Notes under the pieces: generated by a model | Told to the model about the DNA's origin: nothing | What the model saw: the letters and a program-made list of their open reading frames with translations, nothing else | Database searches by the model: none | Part shown: one piece after another, positions 46,757 to 54,607 of the stretch | Layout: the number at the start of each line of letters is the position of its first letter | Position numbering within the stretch: position 1 is the stretch's first letter | Position numbers and translations under genes: made by a program | Assembly: GCA_951812615.1 (NCBI GenBank) | Contig: CATOSU010000002.1 | Coordinates: 1 to 64,000, forward strand | Reading direction: 5' to 3' | Source: an uncultured Paracoccaceae bacterium | Lineage (GTDB): Bacteria > Pseudomonadota > Alphaproteobacteria > Rhodobacterales > Rhodobacteraceae | DNA: 64,000 bases

Positions 46757-47052
46757 TGTGCATGGGGTTGCCTATGCAGATCGCCGAAACCGGCGCGGGC
46801 TACGCGATCTGCGACTATCAGGGAGGTCGCCGTCGGATCGACACAATGCTGGTCGGCGATCAGCCTGCTGGCACCTGGCTTCTCGTTTTCATCGACGCGG
46901 CACGTGAGGTGATCAGTGCCGATGATGCGGGCAGGATAACCGACGCGTTGAGCGCACTGGACGCGGTAATGTCCGGCAATCCCGCCAATATCGACCACCT
47001 CTTTGCGGACATCATCGAAAATTCCGCAGCCAACAGGAAGGATGCGAACTGA
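46756..47052 (+). CDS. hupF: HypC-family chaperone specific to hup
   Basis: HupF is a 98-residue HypC paralog starting MCMGLPMQI; the N-terminal Met-Cys is the residue that carries the Fe(CN)2CO group. The family-typical WLLVFIDAAREVI follows at about 41-53. In Rhizobium HupF also protects HupL when oxygen is present. The ATG overlaps the hupD stop (TGATG) and the stop overlaps hupG in the same way. A second HypC is encoded at 51464. Confidence 0.95.
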   Translation: MCMGLPMQIAETGAGYAICDYQGGRRRIDTMLVGDQPAGTWLLVFIDAAREVISADDAGRITDALSALDAVMSGNPANIDHLFADIIENSAANRKDAN

Positions 47053-47486
47053 TGTTTTCGCCTTTGATGGAAACGATAATCGAACGGGAAAACCTGCCGG
47101 TTGTCAGCAGTGAAACGCTGGACGAATTTGCCTGTGCAAACGGCGACACCGTGCTGTTTGTCGGCGGCGACTGGCACCGGCATGTCGAAGTCAATGACGT
47201 CGCCGTCATTCTGCCCGAGATCCTCAAGGCCTCCGGCGGGCTTCTGAAGGGCGCCGTGCTGGAACGCGGCAGCGAGCGGGCAATCCAGACCCGCTATCGG
47301 TTCAACCGCTTTCCCTCGCTGATTTTTCTGCGCGATGGCGAATACCTCGGCGTGATCCAGAAAGTTCTGGACTGGGCCGACTACGTGACAGAGATCAACG
47401 AGATATTGGCGCGCCAAGCCACGCCGCCGCCGCAGTTTGAATTCCCTGAAGGCTGCGCCCCCGTCGCGCAACCACGCAGCAACTGA
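47052..47486 (+). CDS. hupG: HupG/HyaE-family hydrogenase chaperone
   Basis: This 144-residue thioredoxin-fold protein (TVLFVGGDWHRHVEVNDVAVILPE; RYRFNRFPSLIFLRDGEYLG) lacks the CxxC of true thioredoxins, as is usual for HyaE/HupG. It assists the small subunit before Tat export. It overlaps hupF by one base and lies 13 bases before hupH. Confidence 0.92.
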   Translation: MFSPLMETIIERENLPVVSSETLDEFACANGDTVLFVGGDWHRHVEVNDVAVILPEILKASGGLLKGAVLERGSERAIQTRYRFNRFPSLIFLRDGEYLGVIQKVLDWADYVTEINEILARQATPPPQFEFPEGCAPVAQPRSN

Positions 47487-47499
47487 AAAGGTTTCCGAA

Positions 47500-48357
47500 A
47501 TGTCCAGTGATTTTGTAATGCCCGGCGGCTTTGGCCCCGGAAGCCAGCCGAGCGGACCCGACGGTGAAGTGCTCGACTACATGGAAATGCCACGCGAAAT
47601 GGCAACCTTTGATCTGCCCATTGCGCCTGAGCCCGAAGACACGGTGGGCATGGAGGAAGGAAAGGCCCGTCTGAACGACCTTGTCGCAGCGCTTAGAGCT
47701 TACCGGATCGGTGCTCCTGCCACGGTTCTGGAGTTGGGGGACCTGTCGCCCAAGGACCTCGGATTGGTGAACCAGATCCTTGGCGAAGGCGAAGTTTCGA
47801 TGGTCGCGGGCACATCCATTCAGGTGCAGGAGGCGGTCTTTGCCGGTGTCTGGCGGGTGCTGCATTTTGACGGTAACGGCAAGATCAACCGCGACACAAT
47901 CGAAGTTGCCGCCTGGCCCGATACGGTGCGCGATCAGGTCTTTGACCGGGCCGCCAAAACGGCAGCGCTGGCCGAAGACCCCCTGCCCCCGTCAGTGTTC
48001 AACGCGCCTGCGCTGTTGTCTGAAATCGCCGACAAGGTCAGTTCGCGCCAGCCGGGCGACGTCGCGCATTCGATTAACCTGAGCCTGCTGCCGCATACCG
48101 AAGAGGATTTGCAATACCTGACCGCCAAGCTGGGCATCGGCGGTACGATCATCCTGTCGCGCGGCTATGGAAATTGTCGCGTGTCCTCGACCGGAACCAG
48201 GAATGTCTGGTGGGTGCAGTACTATAACGCGCAGGACACGATCATCCTCAATTCCATTGAAATCGTCGAGGTGCCCGAGGTTGTCTGCGCAGCGCAGGAA
48301 GACATTGATGACAGCGCCGAACGGCTGGCTGAAATCATGAGCATCTACAATGACTGA
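47500..48357 (+). CDS. hupH: HupH/HyaF-family hydrogenase maturation protein
   Basis: This 285-residue protein begins MSSDFVMPGGFGPGSQP and has the HyaF features VSMVAGTSIQVQEAVFAGVWRV and a C-terminal region with RGYGNCRVSSTGTRNVWWVQYYN and ILNSIEIVEVPEVVCAAQED. HupH with HupG matures the small subunit's Fe-S clusters. ATG 47500 has AAAGG upstream; the frame extending into hupG is rejected. It overlaps hupI by eight bases. Confidence 0.92.
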   Translation: MSSDFVMPGGFGPGSQPSGPDGEVLDYMEMPREMATFDLPIAPEPEDTVGMEEGKARLNDLVAALRAYRIGAPATVLELGDLSPKDLGLVNQILGEGEVSMVAGTSIQVQEAVFAGVWRVLHFDGNGKINRDTIEVAAWPDTVRDQVFDRAAKTAALAEDPLPPSVFNAPALLSEIADKVSSRQPGDVAHSINLSLLPHTEEDLQYLTAKLGIGGTIILSRGYGNCRVSSTGTRNVWWVQYYNAQDTIILNSIEIVEVPEVVCAAQEDIDDSAERLAEIMSIYND

Positions 48358-48583
48358 CAGCAGCGGGCTGGGCTTTTCCGGCGGCTCATTTGGTGGCGAT
48401 CTGTCCAAACTGGCGGATACGTCTATTCTCGAATGCAAGATCTGCTGGTGGCAGTACGATCCGGCAATTGGCGATGAGTATTGGCAAATCCCGCCCGGCA
48501 CGCCCTTTTCCAGATTGCCGGACCATTGGTCCTGCCCCAATTGCGATGGTCATCGCGCCGAATTCATGGTGGTGGACAACTGA
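48350..48583 (+). CDS. hupI: Rubredoxin-like hydrogenase protein
   Basis: This 77-residue rubredoxin has the two iron-binding knuckles ECKICWWQYDPAIGD and WSCPNCDGHRAEFM (C-x2-C twice). An N-terminal extension of about 28 residues (SGLGFSGGSFGGDLSKL) precedes the first knuckle. HupI supplies or removes electrons during maturation of the small subunit in air. It overlaps hupH by eight bases and hupJ by one. Confidence 0.94.
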   Translation: MTDSSGLGFSGGSFGGDLSKLADTSILECKICWWQYDPAIGDEYWQIPPGTPFSRLPDHWSCPNCDGHRAEFMVVDN

Positions 48584-49185
48584 TGCAAGAGCACGCCGCG
48601 CAGATACGGGACCGGCTGGGTTCGCTTTTTCGCGAGATCGAGACAACCCGCATGGATGGCGTGCCAATCCTGAACCCGGCCCTTGAGGTTGCGGCTTTCG
48701 GCTTTGAGCCCTGGCAAGACTACTATCTTGGCGTGTTGCTGACGCCCTGGTTCATGAACCTTGTTCTGCTGCCGCGGGACCCGGACGCCTTTGCCCTGAC
48801 AAAGCCGAAGTTCGGCGACAAGCAGCAGGTCAGGCTGCCCGCCGGGCAGGTGGAATTTATCGTCGGCCATGAAGAGGACACCGGCTTCATGCTGTCGTGT
48901 TCGCTGTTCTCGCCGGTGTTCGAGTTTGATGATCAGGCTGCCGCTGAGGAAACCGCACTTGCAGCGCTGGAACAGGTGCTGGCCGAGGCGGATGCCGACG
49001 AACCCGATGAAGACGCCGACATGAGGGCGATCTGGGCCGGTGAACTGCCTGATCCTGAACCGACAGCAGATCCTGAAGCAGATTCCCAAGACCCGGTCGA
49101 CCCGGCTCCGGTTGTATCTGATATGAGCCGCCGGGACCTGTTGCGTGGCAGTCTGACCGGCCCTGCCGACGGAGAGCGGCCATGA
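48583..49185 (+). CDS. hupJ: HybE-family hydrogenase assembly chaperone
   Basis: This 200-residue protein has the HybE domain (about 20-115; MDGVPILNPALEVAAFGFEPWQDYYLGVLLTPWFMNLVLLP). HybE-type chaperones bind the Tat signal of the small subunit until it is ready for export. An acidic linker (EADADEPDEDADM) leads to a C-terminal tail with SRRDLLRG that looks like a Tat motif. ATG 48583 overlaps the hupI stop (TGATG); the longer frame into hupI is rejected. It overlaps hupK by four bases. Confidence 0.92.
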   Translation: MQEHAAQIRDRLGSLFREIETTRMDGVPILNPALEVAAFGFEPWQDYYLGVLLTPWFMNLVLLPRDPDAFALTKPKFGDKQQVRLPAGQVEFIVGHEEDTGFMLSCSLFSPVFEFDDQAAAEETALAALEQVLAEADADEPDEDADMRAIWAGELPDPEPTADPEADSQDPVDPAPVVSDMSRRDLLRGSLTGPADGERP

Positions 49186-50234
49186 TTGCCGAAGGTCGCA
49201 TCGTCATCGATCTGAGCCGGAACGGTGACGTTCGGCTGACCTCGAACCGGGGCGCCGACGTTGCGCGCCTGCTGGTGGGGCGCGACCCGCGCGAGGCGCT
49301 CGACCTCTTGCCCAGGCTGTTTTCACTTTGCGGGCATGCCCATGTCGCCGCGGCACGGGTCGCGGTGCAAGAGGACGTGACCGAGGCGGAGGCGCACGCG
49401 GATACGTCACGCGTTCTGGCAGAAACGGCACGCGAGCATTTGCTGCGCATCCTGACCGGCTGGCGCGTGGAAGGCGCGGGATTTGAGCTGCCTTCGCCCC
49501 CCGTCATGGGGCTGGTCAAGAACATGCAGGCCGCCGTCGGCGACCCGGCGGAAGAACGGCAGGTGTCTGCCTTGCTTGCGGGCTATCTGGAAACCCATGT
49601 TTTTGGCATTTCGCCGGCGGCATTCCTGAAATTGCGGGATCTCGCGGAATTCACAAACTGGCTGGACGGTGGCCCGACCTTGGCAAAAGCCTATCTGTGT
49701 CAAATTGTTGCCCACGGTTGGCAAGGGTTGGGGGCCGTATCAACACAGTTCCTGCCTGCTCTGTCCGGGGCGCAATTGCAGGCGTTGATGGCCGAGCCGT
49801 CATTCACTCTCCGCCCCGAATGGCATGGGCAGCCACATGAAACCGGCCCGTTGGCACGGCAAAGCCGGCATCCTGTTGTGGCCGCATTGCTGGAACTTCA
49901 CGGTGCCGGGTTGATGTCTCGCCTTGTGGCGCGCCTTGTCGATCTGGCAAAGATCCCCACGCAAATGACAACGGGCGAAAGCCCTGTGCGTGGGCAGCCG
50001 GGCGTGGGCGTGGTTGAAACCGCGCGCGGACGTCTTGTCCATGCTGCGCGACAGGAACACGGCCAGCTCAAAGACTATCAAATTCTCGCCCCGACCGAGT
50101 GGAATTTCCACCCCGAAGGCGTGGCGGTTCAGGCTTTGGCCGGGTTGCACGCAGTCACCGGCAGAGCCGAAGGCGCCCAGGCCCTGATCGAGGCGATTGA
50201 TCCCTGTGTTGCCTTTGAAGTGAGGGCGGCGTGA
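49182..50234 (+). CDS. hupK: HupK, large-subunit-like scaffold
   Basis: This 350-residue protein is distantly related to the hydrogenase large subunit. At the L1 position it has LFSLCGHAH (about 43-52), keeping one Cys, and the C-terminus is IDPCVAFEVRAA, keeping one Cys of DPCxxC. ILAPTEWNFHPEGVAVQ matches the large-subunit segment before L2. It probably acts as a temporary carrier for the Fe(CN)2CO group in air. It overlaps hupJ and hypA. Confidence 0.92.
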   Translation: MIAEGRIVIDLSRNGDVRLTSNRGADVARLLVGRDPREALDLLPRLFSLCGHAHVAAARVAVQEDVTEAEAHADTSRVLAETAREHLLRILTGWRVEGAGFELPSPPVMGLVKNMQAAVGDPAEERQVSALLAGYLETHVFGISPAAFLKLRDLAEFTNWLDGGPTLAKAYLCQIVAHGWQGLGAVSTQFLPALSGAQLQALMAEPSFTLRPEWHGQPHETGPLARQSRHPVVAALLELHGAGLMSRLVARLVDLAKIPTQMTTGESPVRGQPGVGVVETARGRLVHAARQEHGQLKDYQILAPTEWNFHPEGVAVQALAGLHAVTGRAEGAQALIEAIDPCVAFEVRAA

Positions 50235-50575
50235 TGCATGAGATGTCAATTTGCGAAAGCCTTGTATCCATCATCGAAGATCAGGCCGTGGCCCAGTCGT
50301 TTTCCCGGGTGAACCTTGTGCGCCTTGAAATCGGCGCGCTGGCCGGGGTCGAGGTAGAGGCGCTGCGTTTCAGCTTTGACGTGGTCACGCGAAACGGCAT
50401 TGCCGACGGGGCAAAACTGGACGTGATCGAACTGCCCGTGACCGGCTGGTGCATGCCCTGCGCCAAAGCGGTTGAAGTCAAGGAACGCTATGATGCCTGC
50501 CCGGACTGCGGCAGCTATCAAATACAGATTACAGGCGGCGAAGAGCTGCGGATCAAGGAAATGGAGGTGGACTGA
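50234..50575 (+). CDS. hypA: Nickel insertion protein HypA
   Basis: HypA delivers nickel to HupL with HypB. The 113-residue protein starts [11 protein letters not shown], with His2 as nickel ligand, and has a zinc site from GWCMPC and [12 protein letters not shown] 50234 shares its first base with the hupK stop (TGATG); a GTG one codon earlier is less likely because the family needs His at position 2. The stop overlaps hypB by one base. Confidence 0.96.
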   Translation: MHEMSICESLVSIIEDQAVAQSFSRVNLVRLEIGALAGVEVEALRFSFDVVTRNGIADGAKLDVIELPVTGWCMPCAKAVEVKERYDACPDCGSYQIQITGGEELRIKEMEVD

Positions 50576-51450
50576 TGTGCACTGTTTGCGGATGCGCCGA
50601 AGGCGAAGTCAAGATCGAGGGCGCGGAGGGCCACACCGGCCACCACCATCATCATGGTGAGGGGCATGATCATCACCACCATCATCACAACCATCACCAT
50701 ACGGGGGATGAAACCCACCACTATGGCCATGGCCCCGCGCATGCCCATGCGCCCGGCCTGTCGCAATCGCGCATGGTGCAGATCGAAACCGATATCCTTG
50801 CCAAGAACAACGAATATGCCAATGCCAACCGGCGGTTTTTCGACGACCATGGCATGCTGGCGCTGAACCTCGTGTCCAGCCCCGGTTCCGGCAAGACCAC
50901 GCTGTTGACCGAAACGGTCACTGCCCTGAAGGGTGAATTGGGGCTTGGCGTGATCGAGGGCGATCAGCAGACCGCCAATGATGCCGAGCGCATTCGCGAA
51001 ACCGGCGTTCCCGCCATTCAGGTTAATACCGGCAAAGGCTGTCATCTTGACGGGCACATGGTGGGACACGCCGTGGAGCATCTGGACATGGCCGATGACA
51101 GTGTTCTGTTCATCGAGAACGTCGGCAACCTTGTCTGCCCGGCCGGGTTCGATCTGGGCGAGGCGCATAAGGTGGTGATCCTGTCGGTGACCGAAGGCGA
51201 GGACAAGCCGATCAAATATCCTGACATGTTTGCCGCCTCGGACGTGATGCTTTTGACCAAGACTGACCTGCTGCCGCATCTGGATTTCGATGTCGGCAAA
51301 TGCCTGGACTATGCACGCCGTGTGAATCCACGCATCAAGACGCTGCTGGTGTCCGCCAAGTCCGGCGAAGGCATGCAGGACTGGCTGGGATGGATACGGG
51401 CCGCCCGTGACATGGCGCGCCTTGGCCGCCGTCAAACCGAAACCGCCTGA
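50575..51450 (+). CDS. hypB: Hydrogenase nickel GTPase HypB with His-rich tract
   Basis: HypB is the GTPase that drives nickel insertion. The 291-residue protein starts [11 protein letters not shown], with the high-affinity nickel CxxCxC site, followed by a His-rich stretch of 21 His (about 20-61) that can store nickel. The GTPase has [11 protein letters not shown] (Walker A), EGDQQT, and TKTDLLPHL. It lies between hypA (1-base overlap) and hypC (13 bases). Confidence 0.97.
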   Translation: MCTVCGCAEGEVKIEGAEGHTGHHHHHGEGHDHHHHHHNHHHTGDETHHYGHGPAHAHAPGLSQSRMVQIETDILAKNNEYANANRRFFDDHGMLALNLVSSPGSGKTTLLTETVTALKGELGLGVIEGDQQTANDAERIRETGVPAIQVNTGKGCHLDGHMVGHAVEHLDMADDSVLFIENVGNLVCPAGFDLGEAHKVVILSVTEGEDKPIKYPDMFAASDVMLLTKTDLLPHLDFDVGKCLDYARRVNPRIKTLLVSAKSGEGMQDWLGWIRAARDMARLGRRQTETA

Positions 51451-51463
51451 GGGAGAACGGCTC

Positions 51464-51691
51464 ATGTGCCTGGCCATTCCGGCAGAGGTGGTTGCGATCA
51501 CCGATGACAAGCAAACCGCGACCGTATCCCTGGAAGGGGTGCGCAAGGACATTTCTCTTGCGCTTCTGACCGATGTCGAACCGGGCGATTTCGTCCTGAT
51601 CCATGTGGGATATGCACTCAACAAGATCAGCCCCGACGAGGCCGCGCGCACCCTTGCGCTGATGGCCGAGTTGGAGGAGGTCAGCTCATGA
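51464..51691 (+). CDS. hypC: Hydrogenase chaperone HypC
   Basis: This 75-residue HypC starts MCLAIPAEVVAI, with the catalytic N-terminal Cys2, and contains PGDFVLIHVGYALNKI. It carries the iron-dicyanide-carbonyl unit with HypD to the large subunit. GGGAG lies upstream of ATG 51464. It overlaps hypD by four bases. It is the general partner, while HupF is the hup-specific paralog. Confidence 0.96.
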   Translation: MCLAIPAEVVAITDDKQTATVSLEGVRKDISLALLTDVEPGDFVLIHVGYALNKISPDEAARTLALMAELEEVSS

Positions 51692-52833
51692 AATATGTCG
51701 AGGAGTTCCGCCAGAAGAACATCGCCCGCAAACTGGCCGATGACATCGCTTGCAACGCCGATACGGGGCGCAACTATAACATCATGGAGTTCTGCGGCGG
51801 CCACACGCATGCGATCTTTCGCTATGGTGTGCAGGATCTGATGCCCGACAATGTGCGTTTCGTGCATGGGCCGGGCTGTCCGGTCTGTGTGCTGCCGATC
51901 CCGCGCATCGACGCGGCGATCGAACTGGCCGAGCGGCACGGTGTGATCCTGTGCACCTATGGCGACATGATGCGCGTCCCGGCGAGCCGGAAAAACAGCC
52001 TGATCAAGGCCAAGGCGGCGGGCGCCGACATCCGCATGGTCTACTCCACGCAGGACGCGCTACAAATCGCACGCGACACCCCCGACCGCGAGGTCGTGTT
52101 CTTTGCCATCGGGTTCGAAACCACCACTCCGCCGACGGCGGTCGCGATCAAGGTTGCTGCCGCCGAAGGGCTGAAGAATTTCAGCGTGTTCTGCAACCAT
52201 GTTCTGACCCCTGCAGCGATCCAGCACATCCTGCAATCGCCGGAGCTGCGCGAGTTGGGGCAGGTGTCAATTGACGGGTTCCTTGGACCCAGCCATGTGA
52301 GTTCGATCATCGGCAGCGCGCCTTATGATTTCTTTGCCGAAGAGTTTCAGAAACCGGTGGTGATCGCCGGGTTTGAACCGCTTGACGTGATGCAGTCGGC
52401 GCTGATGCTGATCCGGCAGGTGAACGATGGCCGTTTCGAGGTGGAAAACGAATACACCCGTGTGGTGACACCCGAAGGCAATGAGGTTGCCAAGGACCTG
52501 ATGGCCGAGGTGTTCACGCTGCGTCGGTCGTTTGAGTGGCGCGGTCTGGGCGAGGTCCCCTATAGCGCCCTGCGGATTGCCGAAGCTTTCTCTGACTGGG
52601 ATGCCGAGAAGCGATTTCAGCTGACCGAAAGCACGGGCACGGATGTGAAGGGCTGCGAATGTCCCGCGATCCTGCGCGGGGTCAAAAAGCCTACCGATTG
52701 CAAACTTTTCGGCACTGTGTGCACGCCGGACAATCCGCAAGGCTCCTGCATGGTGTCCTCGGAAGGGTCCTGTGCTGCCTATTGGAGCTTTGGGCGCTTC
52801 CGGATGGACCGTGTGAAGGAGGCCGCAGAATGA
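51688..52833 (+). CDS. hypD: Hydrogenase maturation protein HypD
   Basis: HypD is the 4Fe-4S scaffold on which the Fe(CN)2CO group is built. The 381-residue protein has the conserved MEFCGGHTHAIFRYG (about 33-47), GPGCPVCVLP (about 66-75), GFETTTPPTA, FCNHVLTPAA and C-terminal cysteines CECPAILRG, DCKLFGTVCTPDNPQGSCMVSSEGSCAAYW. It overlaps hypC and hypE by four bases each. Confidence 0.97.
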   Translation: MKYVEEFRQKNIARKLADDIACNADTGRNYNIMEFCGGHTHAIFRYGVQDLMPDNVRFVHGPGCPVCVLPIPRIDAAIELAERHGVILCTYGDMMRVPASRKNSLIKAKAAGADIRMVYSTQDALQIARDTPDREVVFFAIGFETTTPPTAVAIKVAAAEGLKNFSVFCNHVLTPAAIQHILQSPELRELGQVSIDGFLGPSHVSSIIGSAPYDFFAEEFQKPVVIAGFEPLDVMQSALMLIRQVNDGRFEVENEYTRVVTPEGNEVAKDLMAEVFTLRRSFEWRGLGEVPYSALRIAEAFSDWDAEKRFQLTESTGTDVKGCECPAILRGVKKPTDCKLFGTVCTPDNPQGSCMVSSEGSCAAYWSFGRFRMDRVKEAAE

Positions 52834-53879
52834 ACGCGATGGAAAAACGCTTCCCCACCCGGATCAGTTTTCGCAGGGGCCAGGTGGACATGACCCATGG
52901 CTCGGGCGGGCGGGCCATGGCGCAGCTGATCGAAGAGCTGTTCATCAAGCATTTCGACAATGATCTGCTGCGGCAGGGCAATGACCAGGCGCTTTTCACC
53001 CCGCCCGCCGGGCGGCTGGTGATGAGCACCGATGGCCATGTCGTCTCGCCCCTGTTCTTTCCGGGCGGCGATATCGGCAGCCTGTCGGTGCATGGCACGA
53101 TCAATGATGTTGCGATGTCGGGCGCGCGCCCGCTTTACCTGTCAGCCGGGTTCATCCTTGAAGAAGGTTTTCCGCTGGCCGATCTGGAGCGTATCGTCGT
53201 CTCGATGGCCGAAGCCTCGCGCGCGGCGGGCGTGCCGGTTGTCACCGGCGATACCAAGGTGGTCGAGCGTGGCAAAGGTGACGGCGTGTTCATTACCACG
53301 ACCGGGGTCGGCGTGGTGCCGGAGGGGTTGGAGATTTCCGGTGCGAATGCTCGTCCCGGCGACGTGATCCTTGTCTCGGGTCCAATCGGCGATCACGGCG
53401 TTGCCATCATGTCAAGCCGTGAGAACCTGGCCTTTGAAACCGCCATCGTGTCTGACAGCGCTGCCCTGCACGAACTGATCGCCGATATGGTCACAGCGGT
53501 GCCGGAGATCCACTGTTTGCGTGACCCAACCCGTGGCGGGCTGGCCGCCACACTGAACGAGATCGCCTATCAATCCCGTGTGGGTATGCGGCTGGAAGAG
53601 GATGACATCCCCCTGCGCCCCGAGGTCGATGCCGCCTGCGAACTGCTTGGTCTCGATCCGCTTTACGTCGCGAACGAGGGCAAGCTGGTGGCAATCTGCC
53701 CGGCGGACAAGGCAGACGCATTGCTGAACGTGATGCAGGCGCACGATCTGGGCCACGAGACTGCGATCATCGGCGAGGTGATCGAGGATGACATGGGATT
53801 TGTCACCATGGACACCGGCTTTGGCGGCACGCGGATCGTTGACTGGCTGGCTGGCGAACAGCTGCCACGCATCTGTTAG
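52830..53879 (+). CDS. hypE: Carbamoyl dehydratase HypE
   Basis: HypE turns the carbamoyl group on its C-terminal cysteine into the cyanide ligand. The 349-residue protein has the PurM-like ATP-binding domain (MTHGSGGRAMAQLIEELF; VTGDTKVVERGKGDG; DPTRGGLAATLNEIA) and ends PRIC with the catalytic terminal Cys. ATG 52830 overlaps the hypD stop (ATGA); a longer frame to 52659 lies inside hypD and is rejected. Confidence 0.97.
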   Translation: MNAMEKRFPTRISFRRGQVDMTHGSGGRAMAQLIEELFIKHFDNDLLRQGNDQALFTPPAGRLVMSTDGHVVSPLFFPGGDIGSLSVHGTINDVAMSGARPLYLSAGFILEEGFPLADLERIVVSMAEASRAAGVPVVTGDTKVVERGKGDGVFITTTGVGVVPEGLEISGANARPGDVILVSGPIGDHGVAIMSSRENLAFETAIVSDSAALHELIADMVTAVPEIHCLRDPTRGGLAATLNEIAYQSRVGMRLEEDDIPLRPEVDAACELLGLDPLYVANEGKLVAICPADKADALLNVMQAHDLGHETAIIGEVIEDDMGFVTMDTGFGGTRIVDWLAGEQLPRIC

Positions 53880-53887
53880 GGGGCGGG

Positions 53888-54607
53888 ATGTTTACGTTTC
53901 TTACCCTTGGTCTGATCGTCGGCATGGCACACGCGCTGGAGGCCGACCACTTGGCCGCGGTGGGTACGCTGGCAAGTGGCCCAAACCGGTCAGGCCGACG
54001 CTTTGCATGGCTTGGGGCATCTTGGGGATTGGGGCATACGACCACTCTTTTGCTGATCAGTATGGCGGTTCTATTCCTCGGGCTGACGCTCAGTGCGCGA
54101 ATGGCGTCTGGCTTCGAATTTGCTGTCGGTGGCATGCTGCTTTTTCTGGGTCTCGGTGTGTTGCATAAGCTGCGCCGGAACCGGGTGCATTTTCACCTGC
54201 ACACGCACGAAGGCAGTACGCGCCATTTCCATGCGCACAGCCACCACGCATCGAAAAAGCCGCATGCACAGGATGCCCATGACCACGCACATGGACGTCT
54301 GTTTTCATCACGGTCCTATCTGGTGGGATTGGTCCACGGTGTGGCCGGATCGGCCGGATTGGTTGCCATGGCTGCGGGTGCCACACAGGATATCGCAACC
54401 ACGCTGGGCTATGTGTTGGTCTTCGGACTGGGGTCCACAATGGGAATGGCGGCACTGACGTTGGCTGCTGCCTTGCCGCTGCGCCGCGCCGAATGGGCGG
54501 CCGGTAGGCTGTTCGGTGCCGTGCAACTGGCGATCGCCTGCGGTGCGATACTGGTTGGCGTATTGATCATGTACGAGACCGGTCCGATCCTGTGGGGGGT
54601 ATCCTGA
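53888..54607 (+). CDS. Nickel transporter-like membrane protein (NiCoT/UreH type)
   Basis: This 239-residue membrane protein starts LTLGLIVGMAHALEADHLAAVGTLAS, whose HALEADH is close to the NiCoT nickel-permease signature, and has about six helices with GLGHTTTL and GLVHGVAGSAGLV. A cytoplasmic loop (about 97-135) contains 13 His. It lies between hypE and hoxX, so nickel supply for HupL is the obvious role. It differs from the HupE family of Rhizobium. Confidence 0.85.
   Translation: MFTFLTLGLIVGMAHALEADHLAAVGTLASGPNRSGRRFAWLGASWGLGHTTTLLLISMAVLFLGLTLSARMASGFEFAVGGMLLFLGLGVLHKLRRNRVHFHLHTHEGSTRHFHAHSHHASKKPHAQDAHDHAHGRLFSSRSYLVGLVHGVAGSAGLVAMAAGATQDIATTLGYVLVFGLGSTMGMAALTLAAALPLRRAEWAAGRLFGAVQLAIACGAILVGVLIMYETGPILWGVS

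Noticed and set aside
50637-50755. CAC/CAT-rich run as a DNA repeat
   Set aside because: It is the coding sequence of the HypB histidine-rich nickel-binding tract, not a non-coding repeat.
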